A stretch of DNA of 64,000 bases from Cylindrospermum sp. FACHB-282 (GTDB lineage: Bacteria; Cyanobacteriota; Cyanobacteriia; Cyanobacteriales; Nostocaceae): assembly GCF_014697195.1 (NCBI RefSeq), contig NZ_JACJRJ010000038.1, positions 1 through 64,000 on the forward strand, given 5' to 3'. Positions 43,892 to 53,781 of the stretch are shown piece by piece (position 1 is the stretch's first letter; every line of letters starts with the position of its first letter). Below the pieces are notes generated by a model that had not been told where the DNA came from, ran no database searches, and saw nothing but the letters and a program-made list of their open reading frames with translations. A program made the translations under genes and the position numbers.

Positions 43892-44668
43892 TTAATCTTC
43901 TGCTACACCCATGAGGTGTTTCAACAAGTCCAGACCTTTTTTAACTCTCCGGGAAACAGTAACTACACTAATCCCCAATTGTTCGGCTACTTGTTTTTGT
44001 GTCAAATCTTGCAAAAACACACACTCTAAAACTTCGCGGGTGCGTTTTTCTAGCTGAACCAATGCTTGTTGCAGGCGAATTTGGTCTTCTTGAGCCAGTT
44101 GAAAGCTGCGGTAGTGAGGATCTGGAACCAATTCTCCCAAGCAGGTTGCGCCTTCTTCTCCATCCTGCACTGGCACATCTAAGCTTAAGGGGGCACGGTT
44201 GACCCATGCTAATTTAATCTCTTGCCATTCGTGAACAGAAATTTCCAGTGCTGCTGCTAGTTCTGAGTCGCTAGGTGAGCGATTATATTTTTCGCGCCAA
44301 GAACGGGAAACTCCTATGGCCTGCTGTTGCAGCGCTAGCCACCGTCGGGGAATTCGCACGGTGACACCTTTATCTCGGAGGTAGTGTTGAATTTCACCGC
44401 GAATATAGGGAAGGGCGTAGGAACTGAAGGCATGTCCCTTGGAAAGTTCAAATCTTTCGATAGCCCTGATTAAACCCAAACAGCCTACCTGGAGCAAATC
44501 CTCATAGTTTTCATGACATTGATTTATCCAGTAGTGAGCTTCTTTTCTCACCAGTCCAAAATTGAGTGTCACCAGTTTGTTACGAACAGTTTCTGAGCGA
44601 CACTGCTGATATTCTCGTAACAACTGCCAAATTTCATGCTTCAGTTCATTGGTGACGGTGGTAGGCAT
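43892..44668 (-). CDS. sigF: RNA polymerase sigma factor, SigF type (group 3)
   Basis: 258 residues from MPTT at 44668; the frame is open 17 codons more. Region 2 has ENYEDLLQVGCLGLIRAIER and HAFSSYALPYIRGEIQHYLR, region 3 PRRWLALQQQAIGVSR and region 4 LTQKQVAEQLGISVVTVSRR. It is the alternative sigma factor that in cyanobacteria controls pilus and motility genes and some stress genes. A perfect 10-bp inverted repeat lies 58 bp upstream of the start. The next gene downstream is the putative lipoprotein, 100 bases away. Confidence 0.9.
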   Translation of the reverse strand: MPTTVTNELKHEIWQLLREYQQCRSETVRNKLVTLNFGLVRKEAHYWINQCHENYEDLLQVGCLGLIRAIERFELSKGHAFSSYALPYIRGEIQHYLRDKGVTVRIPRRWLALQQQAIGVSRSWREKYNRSPSDSELAAALEISVHEWQEIKLAWVNRAPLSLDVPVQDGEEGATCLGELVPDPHYRSFQLAQEDQIRLQQALVQLEKRTREVLECVFLQDLTQKQVAEQLGISVVTVSRRVKKGLDLLKHLMGVAED

Positions 44669-44725
44669 AATAGCGTGTTTATTAAGAAAATAAACAGTGT
44701 AGTGATCGCTTAAAGACAAAGATGC

Positions 44726-44753
44726 AGCACGATAGCCAAAAAACTATCGTGCT
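44726..44753 (-). promoter_or_regulatory. Perfect 10-bp inverted repeat upstream of sigF
   Basis: AGCACGATAG and CTATCGTGCT flank an 8-base A-rich spacer. Position ahead of the sigF start suggests an operator or a leader hairpin. It has no T-run on the minus strand, so it is not an obvious terminator. Confidence 0.4.
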
Positions 44754-45237
44754 ATAGTCCCCGGTGAATCCTATGGCAGACTACAGCTACTTTTCCTAGA
44801 AAAAGTTCCATAGGTGGAGCGGCGAGTCTGCAAAATTTAAATAAGCGAAATTAGTATTTCGTTTATTGTTTAGCGTTGGTCTGATATTTGGCTTTTCAAA
44901 AAGTCTATAGAAACAAAATATACAACATATTACCCAGTTTCAAACCGAAATTATACTTAATTTTTGCAAAAAACATGATTAGTTTAACTTATGAAGTTAA
45001 CGCGATCGCATTTATTATTTTGATCAACAAATCAAAGAGATTCAAATAGTAATATTACGTAGGGAATTCCCAATAATTCATCTAATATTTAAATTTGCCC
45101 AACCTACTTATGTATATTTATTTAGTTAACTAAAAAAGGGCGTCTTGCCCTTGTTGTACTTATGTATATAGCTGTTTAGTTTGCCCGGAATTCTCTAGCC
45201 TGGTTAATACTCAAAGGCTTTCAGACTGATTTGCTGT
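44754..45237. other. Intergenic region between sigF and psbO terminator
   Basis: AT-rich, about 480 bases. It contains a short AAGGGCG/TGCCCTT hairpin near 45137-45150 and a GCGATCGC octamer. No gene or RNA recognised. Confidence 0.4.
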
Positions 45238-45281
45238 AAAAAACCCCTTTGCCCCATGAAAAAAGCAAGGGCAAAGGGGTT
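45238..45281 (-). terminator. Strong terminator after psbO
   Basis: A perfect 13-bp stem (AACCCCTTTGCCC at 45242-45254 with GGGCAAAGGGGTT at 45269-45281) is followed on the minus strand by T6. It is about 60 bases after the psbO stop codon. Confidence 0.85.
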
Positions 45282-45342
45282 AACTTTTGTAATCAAGTCT
45301 GATGAGTACAGAATTGTAGTTCTCAGTACTAATCAAGAGGAT

Positions 45343-46176
45343 TTAGATCCGAGTCGGTTCCACCCGAGCGTAAAATAGACCACGAATTTTTACCTCTTTG
45401 GGTTCACCAGCACCTAAATCTGTGTCAGACGGCTGTTCGCTCTCGAAAGTACCAGCAATTTCGCCAGTAAGACTGTCTATCTTAGCTACTTGCAGAGAAA
45501 TCTTGCCACTGAGAATTTCTGCACGCTTGACGTTAGTGCGGGTGAGTTCTTCATCATCAGCTTGGGCGGGGAGAGCCACAGCATTATCATAGCCAGAGAC
45601 CACACCACGACCTTTGGGGTCTAGAAAGGCAGCACCGCGATAGGAAGGAACTTTGAAAGTGCCCTCAAAGTCAGTGGAGGTATTAATACTGGTTAAACTG
45701 GGTTGTGTTTGAGCAACCAAGTTTTTAATGGTGAAGAGAAAAGGTACTCGCTCACCACCAGGGAGCTGCACAGTGATGGCTTGGAAATCTAGACCATCTG
45801 TTTCTACAAAGGTCAGGCTATTATCTGGGTTGATTTTCAGGTTGCCTTGTACCTGGTCAATAGTGGAAGTGTACCGGGTTAACAATTTACCAGCAACAAA
45901 TTCTGCTTGTTGCCTTTTGTTAGCAGGTTCTTCTTTGACAAAGAAATTAGTTGGCTCTAAGCAAAGTTCTTTGATGGCGTAGGACTGACTAGAGTCAATG
46001 GGAATAGAACCACGGCTTGTTTCTGCCAGTTGGGGGCATTTGTTAGCCAAGCCAGTGCCTCGAATTTGCTCGTAGGTGAGTATATCCTTAGTGCTAGAAG
46101 ATGGACTATCACTACAAGCAGTTATTAGCCCTAGGCACAAAGCCAAGAATGCAACAATTAAAGCGCGATACCTCAT
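45343..46176 (-). CDS. psbO: Photosystem II manganese-stabilising protein
   Basis: 277 residues from ATG 46176 (six extra codons are open upstream). A signal with IVAFLALCLGLITACSD precedes the mature lumenal beta-barrel, which contains CPQLAETSRGSI, ELCLEPTNFFVKEEP and KGRGVVSGYDNAVALPA. The two conserved cysteines that form the disulfide are present (NKCPQ, ELCLEP). PsbO stabilises the Mn4CaO5 cluster of photosystem II. Its own strong terminator follows. Confidence 0.97.
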   Translation of the reverse strand: MRYRALIVAFLALCLGLITACSDSPSSSTKDILTYEQIRGTGLANKCPQLAETSRGSIPIDSSQSYAIKELCLEPTNFFVKEEPANKRQQAEFVAGKLLTRYTSTIDQVQGNLKINPDNSLTFVETDGLDFQAITVQLPGGERVPFLFTIKNLVAQTQPSLTSINTSTDFEGTFKVPSYRGAAFLDPKGRGVVSGYDNAVALPAQADDEELTRTNVKRAEILSGKISLQVAKIDSLTGEIAGTFESEQPSDTDLGAGEPKEVKIRGLFYARVEPTRI

Positions 46177-47020
46177 GGTTAACCTCAAAGTCAAAAATTA
46201 ATATCTAAGTTGTAAAACTGCTCTACTAAACGTACTTAAACGCGTTGCGTTCTTGAGCGCAGGGTTTAAACCCCAAACTAAGCAGTACACTGCATCCATT
46301 TTGGATGTGTGTCCCTAAGGGAGGAAAAAACAGCAGTTTTGCTGTTAACGGCATTTGCTAGTAGAGCTTGGGCAATGCCCAAGTCCTTCTGTATTATGTA
46401 TGTGACGCCACCACATACAGCCCATTGTTTTATGGGCAATTCAGCCAGATCATACGATTTTTTTTAACTCAAAATCAAAGCGCTCTAGGATTAACTGAGA
46501 ATGGCTTGATCCCACTTAGCTCCTCGAGAGGCTATGCTAAACCTCTATGCTCTGTTTTAAAAGCGATCGCATTAGTCTGTCATTAACTTCTAGATGTAAC
46601 TCTTTATCTATGCTGACAGCTAATGGATCAAGACTGACAAACAATTGATAATTAGAAATCTCCGGTAAATTTGAGTATGACTCATTTGTGCGCCCTCCAC
46701 TCAGTCCACCCATTACTCGTCTTCAGTTACATCTGATGAGTCCGGCAAAAGGTGGAATTAGGCGTAAGTATGGTGGGACAGGTTTTTCCCAAGGGGTGAC
46801 AACGAGATTATATAAGCCGCCAACAAGCGTTGGCTTACCAATTTTGGACAGGTTTTTCCCAAAAGGAGACCCCAAAACTTTACTGGCTAATCAGTTCAGA
46901 ACTGACTGGGTAAGTGGTGATATCGATAAACCAATTTCTGTAAGTCATGATTTGAACTACCAGAGTAATTACGCCAACTATGATAGTATAAGGCAGGAGG
47001 TAAAAGCAGGAGGTAAAAGG
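46177..47020. other. Region between psbO and tnpB: element left flank
   Basis: Open in the tnpB frame upstream to 46688 but without family-like sequence, so probably non-coding. Contains GGGTTTAAACCC (46261-46272), a CAGCAGTTTTGCTG palindrome, and two 17-base direct repeats GGACAGGTTTTTCCCAA at 46776 and 46846. The left end of the TnpB element is probably somewhere here. Confidence 0.4.
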
Positions 47021-48211
47021 ATGCTGGTTTTTGAGTTCAAAGCTTATGGGAAGTCAGCCCAGCTAACAGCAGTAGATGATGCAATTCGGACTGCAAAATT
47101 CATCCGCAATAGCTGTATTCGGCTATGGATGGATGTTAAAGACACGGGTAAAAACGATTTGCAAAAATACTGTGCTGTACTTGCGGCTAAATTTCCCTTT
47201 GCTAATGAACTTAATTCAATGGCTAGGCAAGCCAGTGCAGAACGAGCATGGTCATCTATCTCTCGGTTTTATGACAACTGTAAAAAGGGTATTTCCGGTT
47301 TAAAAGGATATCCACAATTCCAGAAAGATTGTCGCTCTGTTGAATACAAAACATCAGGATGGAAGCTGGCCCCAGATCGTAAATCCATAACCTTCACCGA
47401 TAAAAAAGGTATTGGGCGATTAAAGCTTAAAGGCACTCGTGACTTGCACCAATACCAAATCAATCAAATAAAACGGATTAGATTGGTAAAACGTGCAGAT
47501 GGCGTATACGTTCAATTTTGCATTAATGTAAACCGTTCTGAAGACATAGAAGCAACTGGTAATACAGTCGGATTAGATGTCGGATTAAAGGAATACTACA
47601 CCGACTCTGAGGGAGAAATGGTTGAGAACCCTAAGTTTCTGCATAGAGGCGAAAAAGTTTTCAAGCGCTCACAGCGTCGTGTTTTCAGAAAAGTAAAAGG
47701 TTCCAAAAATAGAGACAAAGCTAGGCAGATTTTAGGAAAGCGCCATCTCAAAATAAGTAGGCAACGTAAAGACCACGCTGTGAAGTTAGCGCGGTACGTA
47801 GTTCAGTCTAACGACTTGATCGCCTATGAAGATTTGAGGATTAAAAATATGGCGAAGAATCATTGTTTAGCTAAGTCCATTAATGACGCATCGTGGTATC
47901 AGTTCCGTATCTGGATTGAGTACTTTGGAAAGGTATTTAAAAAAGTTACGGTTGCGGTAAATCCGCAATATACAAGCCTTGAATGCTCTAGTTGCAGGGA
48001 AATTGTCAAGAAAACACTATCTACTCGAACCCACGTTTGTAAATGCGGTTGTGTGATGGATAGAGACGAAAATGCAGCTAGAAACATCCTTAGTCGGGGA
48101 TTGAGTACCGTAGGGCATAAGGGAACTTTTGCGCTAGACGCAAGCAACGCTTGGGGAGATGAAACCTCTACTCTTTGTGGCGAAAGCCTCATTGAGCAAG
48201 TTATGTCTTAG
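47021..48211 (+). CDS. tnpB: TnpB-type RNA-guided nuclease (IS200/IS605 or IS607 family), no TnpA
   Basis: 396 residues from ATG 47021, chosen because AGGAGG lies nine bases upstream. RuvC-like catalytic acids are intact: Asp in GLDVGLK, Glu in AYEDLRIKN, Asp in DRDENAARN. The zinc ribbon has CSSC and CKCGC. The N-terminal helical part starts MLVFEFKAYGKSAQ. TnpB proteins use an omega-RNA from the right end of the element to cut DNA and keep the element in place; TnpA is not present here. All motifs look functional. It sits just downstream of the photosynthesis cluster. Confidence 0.92.
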   Translation: MLVFEFKAYGKSAQLTAVDDAIRTAKFIRNSCIRLWMDVKDTGKNDLQKYCAVLAAKFPFANELNSMARQASAERAWSSISRFYDNCKKGISGLKGYPQFQKDCRSVEYKTSGWKLAPDRKSITFTDKKGIGRLKLKGTRDLHQYQINQIKRIRLVKRADGVYVQFCINVNRSEDIEATGNTVGLDVGLKEYYTDSEGEMVENPKFLHRGEKVFKRSQRRVFRKVKGSKNRDKARQILGKRHLKISRQRKDHAVKLARYVVQSNDLIAYEDLRIKNMAKNHCLAKSINDASWYQFRIWIEYFGKVFKKVTVAVNPQYTSLECSSCREIVKKTLSTRTHVCKCGCVMDRDENAARNILSRGLSTVGHKGTFALDASNAWGDETSTLCGESLIEQVMS

Positions 48212-48250
48212 ATTCAAGAATCTCCGCGCCTTTAGCCCGGAGAGTGTCAA
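48212..48250 (+). ncRNA. Right end of tnpB element / 3' end of probable omega-RNA
   Basis: Directly after the tnpB stop codon: hairpin TCTCCG/CGGAGA (48221-48243) with a CTTTAG loop, then GTGTCAA. This is the usual form of cyanobacterial tnpB element right ends. The bases after 48250 would be the guide (GCTGAGGGTGGGG...). The 5' limit of the RNA inside tnpB is not determined. Confidence 0.6.
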
Positions 48251-48280
48251 GCTGAGGGTGGGGTACCTCGCAGAAGAAAG

Positions 48281-48598
48281 ATGAGAAAAGATAAAAATTT
48301 TGAATCAGGGAAGCTGTCCTGTAAATTACAAGCGATCGCCATTGCGGCAGATGATGCGACTAAGGCTTGTCTTGGGGATACCATAGCTCTTTTGGCTTTG
48401 CTGCGGCAGTTGGAGCAGTTACACCGAGAGATTCGTGATGGATTGTTTCAAGAGAGTTTGCCAGATAACCGCCAACAACTCTACTCTCTACTGAAAGATA
48501 TTGAGTCTGAGGGGGGCTGGCCTTATATCGAGCGCATGAGGCTAAAAAGCTTTTTAGTAAATTTGGAACAAGAGGATACAGAGGCAAGCTCAATATAA
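48281..48598 (+). CDS. Small conserved helical protein (105 aa)
   Basis: All-helical composition with LQAIAIAADDATKACLGDTI, LALLRQLEQLHREIRDGLFQ and WPYIERMRLKSFLVNLEQED. No membrane segment. I recall comparable short proteins in Nostocales near ftsQ/psbO but no function. The ATG at 48281 follows GAAGAAAG. Confidence 0.7.
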   Translation: MRKDKNFESGKLSCKLQAIAIAADDATKACLGDTIALLALLRQLEQLHREIRDGLFQESLPDNRQQLYSLLKDIESEGGWPYIERMRLKSFLVNLEQEDTEASSI

Positions 48599-48640
48599 CT
48601 ATCCAGTTAAGAATAACCCAAAGGCTTGTGTTATAAGCTT

Positions 48641-48731
48641 TCTTACCTCTTACCTCTTACCTCTTACCTCTTACCTCTTACCTCTTACCTCTTACCTCTT
48701 ACCTCTTACCTCTTACCTCTTACCTCTTACC
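48641..48731 (+). repeat. STRR heptamer array, 13 TCTTACC units
   Basis: Thirteen exact copies in a row, the longest array in the window, ending eight bases before the stop codon of the convergent STAND/WD40 gene. Confidence 0.97.
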
Positions 48732-48738
48732 TCTTCCA

Positions 48739-51700
48739 CTAGCGCTTGTTTGTGATGCCATCACAAAGAAGGCGATCTTGCAAGTCAACATTCTTGTTGT
48801 ACTTGAGATAATCACCTACCCAGTTACAACCAAGAAACAGCAGGTTATCAAGATGTAAATTCCACAAAATTATTGTATTGTCATCACTAGCTGATGCTAG
48901 TGTTTGACCATCGGGACTAAAGCTAACGCTTAATACTGGGGCGCGATGCCCGTTGAGGGTTTTAATCAATTTACCCTCACGGCTCCAAATTTTCACTGTA
49001 CTGTCCCAACTGGCAGCGGCTAGAAATTCACCATTGGGGCTGAAAGTCACAGAATTGACGCTATCGCTGTACCCCTTTAACAAGGTTTTTAACAAAGTAC
49101 CATCCTGCTGCCATAGCTTGACGGTGTTATCCCAGCTAGCAGAAGCCAGTACTTGGTCAGTGGGACTAAAGCTCACACCTAATACCCAGCTGTCATGGGG
49201 CGAGAAAGTTCTGATCAAAGTTCCATCACGCCGCCAAAGTTTGACTGTTTGGTCATCGCTAGCAGAAGCTAAAACCTGACCATCTGGACTGAAACTCACG
49301 TTATTCACCCAACCCTGATGCCCCACCAATGTTTTGAGTAACTTGCCCTCACGGTTCCAAAGTTTTACCGTCTTATCCTTACTGGCTGATGCTAATAACT
49401 GACCATCAGGGCTGAAACTGACACTCATCACACTATCGCTATGGCCTTGGAGGGTGTTGAGTAACCTACCGTCGCGCGTCCAAAGCTTGAGTGTTTTGTC
49501 ATAACTTCCTGACACGAGCATTTCACCTTTAGGGTCAAAACTGACGCTAGGGACTCTATCTGTATGACCTACTAGGGTCTTGTAGAGTCGGGTTTCTACC
49601 TCATCTCCATTATTGTATCGTTGCCACAGTTTTACTGTGCGATCGCGACTACCACTCGCCAACATCTGACCATCGGGACTCCAAGCCACGCTCAAAACTC
49701 GATCTAGATGCCCTCGCAGGATAGGGAGTGTTGGGGTATCTAGACTCCACAGTTTCACGCTTTTGTCGTAACTACCTGAGGCCAGCAATTTGTTATCTGG
49801 ACTGAAAGCCACCCCAGCAACAGCATCGCTGTGTCCTTTAAATGTTTTAAGTAAGATGCCGTTGACACTCCAGAGGTTAATCGTATTATCATCACCTCCA
49901 GAAGCTAACTTTTGACTATCAGCACTGAAGCTTAGACTCCAAACTGTACTGCTATGCTGTAGTAAAGTTTTGTTAAGACTCAAGTTAAAGCCTTTTTTAT
50001 TACCACCGCGCTCCCACTGCCAAAGTTTCACTATTTTATCTCGCCCCGCTGATGCTAGCAGTTTACCGTCGGGGCTAAAAGCGACCACAGTCAAACCCTG
50101 CTGATGCCCCTGCAAAGTTGTGACTAAGCTACCGTCCCGCCGCCAGATTATCACTGTTTTGTCGTCACTAGCTGAGGCAATGAATTGACCATCAGGGCTG
50201 AATGTTACCCAGTTAACCCACCCTTGATGCCCCCTGAGTGTTTTGACTAATGTCCCGTCTTGGCGCCAAAGTTTGACGGTTTTATCCTTACTGCCGGTAG
50301 CTAGCAACTCCCCATCAGGACTGAAGTTAACGCTATAAATCGCATCTTGGTGTCCTACCAAGGTTTTGTATGGCTGGGTGTCAAACTCCCCCGTAATCGG
50401 ATTTTTCCACCAGATTTGCAGGGTTTTGTCGAGACTGGCGGAGGCTAGGGTCTGACCATCAGGGCTGAAGCTCACACTTGTTACAGCATTTTTATGACCC
50501 TTGAGAGTTTGAAGTAAGGTGCCGTCAGGACGCCACAGTTTCACGGTCTGATCTGTACTACCTGAGGCTAAAGTATGACCATCAGGGCTGAAAGTGACAC
50601 TCCAGACAATATCCTTGTGCCCCTCCAAGCGATTTAACTCTGTTACCCCATAAACTGCCTGTTGCAGGGCTGTCACCACCCGCATTCGGGTGTCTGGTTG
50701 GACAAACTCTGCCTGTTTGAGTCTTCTCCAAGCCCGCAAACTTTCTAACAAGGCATCAAACTCTTTATTAGAGGCAAACAGAGCTTCACTAGCGGCGGCA
50801 ATTCCACTAATTTTCAAGTTGGTTTCGCTGCGTTCAGCTCGCAGAGTCTGTCCCAGGGCTGCCCTTTTCTGTAAATCGGCTTGCCACCAGAGAGCACCTA
50901 TTGTCCCGGCCATGATTGCCAGGGCTAAACCTACTATCCGTGCTTCTCGCAATCGCTGCTGTAAAGCCAAATTTAGCTGCTCTTGACTCAGCCTTTGAGC
51001 AACTTCAGCTCTGGTTTTTTCAATTTTTACTTTTTCTAACTCGGCAACTATGCCATAGTTATTTTTTTGGCGAATTGGTTCGACTAAATAATCGTGAACT
51101 AGTTGGTAGCGATCGCCTAACTCTTCTCTCACTCGCAACACCAACCCTGAACCTACCAAAATTTCTAAAATCAATTCCCAAACTGAGTCAAAGTCTAAGA
51201 TTTCATGAATATTATCATTATTCCCTAGGGCAACTGCTAAATCAGCTTTGGTTTTTAGTGGTCGTGTGCCTTTTTCATCAGTTAGCTCAAATAATAATTT
51301 CCAACTTAGTTCTTCGTTTTCCTGACCGCAATCTTGGATAACTTCCTCTAGCCAACGTTCTACTAATTTTTCTGAGCCGCCGCAAAGTTTGTATTGTTTG
51401 AGTGTAGTAATATTTTCTGCTTGCAGTTGAGCACCGACTATTTGTAATTCAATCGGATGTACTTCGTCTATTTCTTCCGCCAAATCCTGAACTAATTGGT
51501 TAATTAATTCCTCATTAATTTCATAATGGGAACCCTGGGTCAGACATCGAATAATACCTATCGCATCTTGACGATTAAATTTCCCTAAGTAGTAGCGAAT
51601 ATCCTTATCCAGAATGTTCTTGTTAATTACTCCTAAATTATATAAACCATCACCATTGCCTTGGGTCAGACGCTCAATTTCTAACAAATAATGTAAATAA

Positions 51701-53781
51701 TCTTCTCTTAATGACAAAATCATTTTTACATAGGAAATATTTAAACATTCAGTAAAAAATTCATAGAATTGGATTCTTTGGCTGGGTAAAGTACTATTAA
51801 AGAAAAATTCTTCAAACTGATCAAATATGAAAATTATAGTATGATTACGTTCAGCAGCAGAACGAATTTTTTCGATAATGATTGCAGGTGTAATTTCGGG
51901 AGAAACTGATATTTCTGTGTCTCCTAGAGCCTGGTTAACAACCTGCCCCAAAGCTATAACCCAATCAGTATAAACAGATAAAACAATTGGTAAAGGAATG
52001 CGTTCACCGATGACTTTACCCTTCAATGCTGGTACTAAACCTGCTTTGAGAATTGAACTTTTGCCCACACCTGACGGGCCATGAATTACTGTAAGCTTAT
52101 AGTCAGCACGGGTAATTCTTTCAATTAATCGATTGACATCTTGCTGACGTCCAGAAGTTGATATTTCTTGGGCAACTTCTTCAGGAATAAACGGGATTTT
52201 TTGTGAATCTAAGACTGGATTAATTCTGTAGCGTTGCGGTTGCAATTGACTAGCGCCGATGAAGGCGCGAAAGCCGTATTGATGTTCTATTTGAATTTTT
52301 TCTTGCTTGAGGCTAAAGGCTTCGGCGTAGTCATGACGCTCAAAAAAGTAGAGCGATCGCAATTCTTCGAGAATCTCTAAGTAAAGCAATGGCTCATACT
52401 GTAGCTCACACACTACCTTTGCCCATTCCAGGTTATTGATTGCTTCTTCCCACTCACCGAGATGTCGCTGGGTTTGTGCTAGCAATAAAAGATACCAACT
52501 TTCCTGCTGCCGCCTTTGCAAAGCGTCTCCCAGAGAATCTTCTGTTGCTTCTTCTGAAATCGAAAGTGCTGTATTCGCCAATTCATGAGCTACTACCCAA
52601 TTAGACTTAGCCACTGCCACAGCCGCCAAAAAGCCATAATCTTGAGCAACTTGTGCTGTATCACCATAAGTTTCATGGAGCTGCAATGATTTTTGGGCTA
52701 GTTCTTCTAAGTCTTCCCAAGCTTGTAAGCGTTGCAGTATTTCACAAACTGGCAAAATAAATTTGGCAACTAAGTCTTGTCTTTGTGCCTCAAACAATAC
52801 ATCTAGGCATTGCTTAAACCACAACAGAGCATCCTGCCAGTAACTGGTGTTAGCACCCTGATATAAATCTGCCATCCGCCGATAACAAAGCCCCAAATGG
52901 AATAGGACTACTGCTTGCTTCAAAAGATTGGGGGAATTTAGCTCTCGATTGTCTTCTGAAACCGCTGTACTCTCATGTTGTTTCCAGAGCGCGATGCTTT
53001 TTTGATAATGGACTACAGCAGGATGAATTTGATCATTAGCGTATTCATCACGCCCCAAGACGAATTCTAAATTTGCTTCTAATATTGGTTCTAATTTGAC
53101 ACCATATAAGCGCAGCAAATCATTGCGAGCCGACTCAATTTCGTGGCGGTGTTGGGACTTAGGATCTAAATCTAGGCAAGCATTAGATAAAAATCTGTTG
53201 GCACCCGCCTCTAAAATTTTGGTAAATAGATATTCTGTCTCTTTGCCGATCAAAGCAATTAAGTTTGCTTTGGTCATTTCAAATTTGATGGTGGTTGCTG
53301 CCCAGCTTTTAAAATCGGGTGCTAATCTGGAAAGCGATGATGCCACTTCATCTTGTAGCCATAACACCAAGGGAAAGCGGAAAGTTGCGGCATAGATATC
53401 TCGTGTTTGGTTGATGCCAGTAAGTAAGTCGTCGATGTTAGTAATTGACTCTAGACCAAAAACCATGACAGCTGATGGCAAAGAATCTGTGACGACAGCA
53501 GGATTATCTAGAAAAAGTTCTGAGACTATTGTGCTATGTAAGGCAGTGTTGGATGGCTGGAGATGGATTTCCCGTAAATTGATGTCTTTGGTGATCGAGC
53601 GGAGATTTTCCAACAATTGCTCGCGTAAATGTCCATAGTTACACCTAACTAAAATCAGGGCAAACTGACCATAGGATAGCGCGATCGCCCGAATCAGCCT
53701 TTGCAGAGCAAGCTGATTTTCGTTGGCGTTCAGCTCCGATGCGCCGAAGACGTTCGCTGCTGTAAATTGCCGCTTTGTCAT
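48739..53781 (-). CDS. P-loop-less domain + TPR + STAND NTPase + 14 WD40 repeats
   Basis: 1680 residues. Residues ~20-215: the same P-loop-less alpha/beta domain as in the 812-residue protein (FALILVRCNYGHL, AVMVFGLESI, FPLVLWLQDEV, APDFKSWAATTIKF). Residues ~235-520: TPR-like helices. Residues ~540-960: a STAND ATPase with Walker A VIHGPSGVGKSSILKAG and Walker B IIFIFDQFEEFF. A hydrophobic helix near 1000 (VGLALAIMAGTIGALWW) may span or touch the membrane. Residues ~1080-1660: fourteen WD40 repeats (GHxxxVxSVxFSPDG...LASxSxDxTVKLW), i.e. two seven-bladed propellers. STAND proteins sense a ligand through the repeats and oligomerise. The upstream ATPase gene on the same strand belongs to the locus. 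Confidence 0.92.
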   Translation of the reverse strand: MTKRQFTAANVFGASELNANENQLALQRLIRAIALSYGQFALILVRCNYGHLREQLLENLRSITKDINLREIHLQPSNTALHSTIVSELFLDNPAVVTDSLPSAVMVFGLESITNIDDLLTGINQTRDIYAATFRFPLVLWLQDEVASSLSRLAPDFKSWAATTIKFEMTKANLIALIGKETEYLFTKILEAGANRFLSNACLDLDPKSQHRHEIESARNDLLRLYGVKLEPILEANLEFVLGRDEYANDQIHPAVVHYQKSIALWKQHESTAVSEDNRELNSPNLLKQAVVLFHLGLCYRRMADLYQGANTSYWQDALLWFKQCLDVLFEAQRQDLVAKFILPVCEILQRLQAWEDLEELAQKSLQLHETYGDTAQVAQDYGFLAAVAVAKSNWVVAHELANTALSISEEATEDSLGDALQRRQQESWYLLLLAQTQRHLGEWEEAINNLEWAKVVCELQYEPLLYLEILEELRSLYFFERHDYAEAFSLKQEKIQIEHQYGFRAFIGASQLQPQRYRINPVLDSQKIPFIPEEVAQEISTSGRQQDVNRLIERITRADYKLTVIHGPSGVGKSSILKAGLVPALKGKVIGERIPLPIVLSVYTDWVIALGQVVNQALGDTEISVSPEITPAIIIEKIRSAAERNHTIIFIFDQFEEFFFNSTLPSQRIQFYEFFTECLNISYVKMILSLREDYLHYLLEIERLTQGNGDGLYNLGVINKNILDKDIRYYLGKFNRQDAIGIIRCLTQGSHYEINEELINQLVQDLAEEIDEVHPIELQIVGAQLQAENITTLKQYKLCGGSEKLVERWLEEVIQDCGQENEELSWKLLFELTDEKGTRPLKTKADLAVALGNNDNIHEILDFDSVWELILEILVGSGLVLRVREELGDRYQLVHDYLVEPIRQKNNYGIVAELEKVKIEKTRAEVAQRLSQEQLNLALQQRLREARIVGLALAIMAGTIGALWWQADLQKRAALGQTLRAERSETNLKISGIAAASEALFASNKEFDALLESLRAWRRLKQAEFVQPDTRMRVVTALQQAVYGVTELNRLEGHKDIVWSVTFSPDGHTLASGSTDQTVKLWRPDGTLLQTLKGHKNAVTSVSFSPDGQTLASASLDKTLQIWWKNPITGEFDTQPYKTLVGHQDAIYSVNFSPDGELLATGSKDKTVKLWRQDGTLVKTLRGHQGWVNWVTFSPDGQFIASASDDKTVIIWRRDGSLVTTLQGHQQGLTVVAFSPDGKLLASAGRDKIVKLWQWERGGNKKGFNLSLNKTLLQHSSTVWSLSFSADSQKLASGGDDNTINLWSVNGILLKTFKGHSDAVAGVAFSPDNKLLASGSYDKSVKLWSLDTPTLPILRGHLDRVLSVAWSPDGQMLASGSRDRTVKLWQRYNNGDEVETRLYKTLVGHTDRVPSVSFDPKGEMLVSGSYDKTLKLWTRDGRLLNTLQGHSDSVMSVSFSPDGQLLASASKDKTVKLWNREGKLLKTLVGHQGWVNNVSFSPDGQVLASASDDQTVKLWRRDGTLIRTFSPHDSWVLGVSFSPTDQVLASASWDNTVKLWQQDGTLLKTLLKGYSDSVNSVTFSPNGEFLAAASWDSTVKIWSREGKLIKTLNGHRAPVLSVSFSPDGQTLASASDDNTIILWNLHLDNLLFLGCNWVGDYLKYNKNVDLQDRLLCDGITNKR

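Noticed and set aside
46688-47020. N-terminal extension of tnpB by 111 codons
   Set aside because: TnpB family proteins begin near MLVFEFKAY; the upstream part contains direct repeats and palindromes, and a good AGGAGG precedes ATG 47021.
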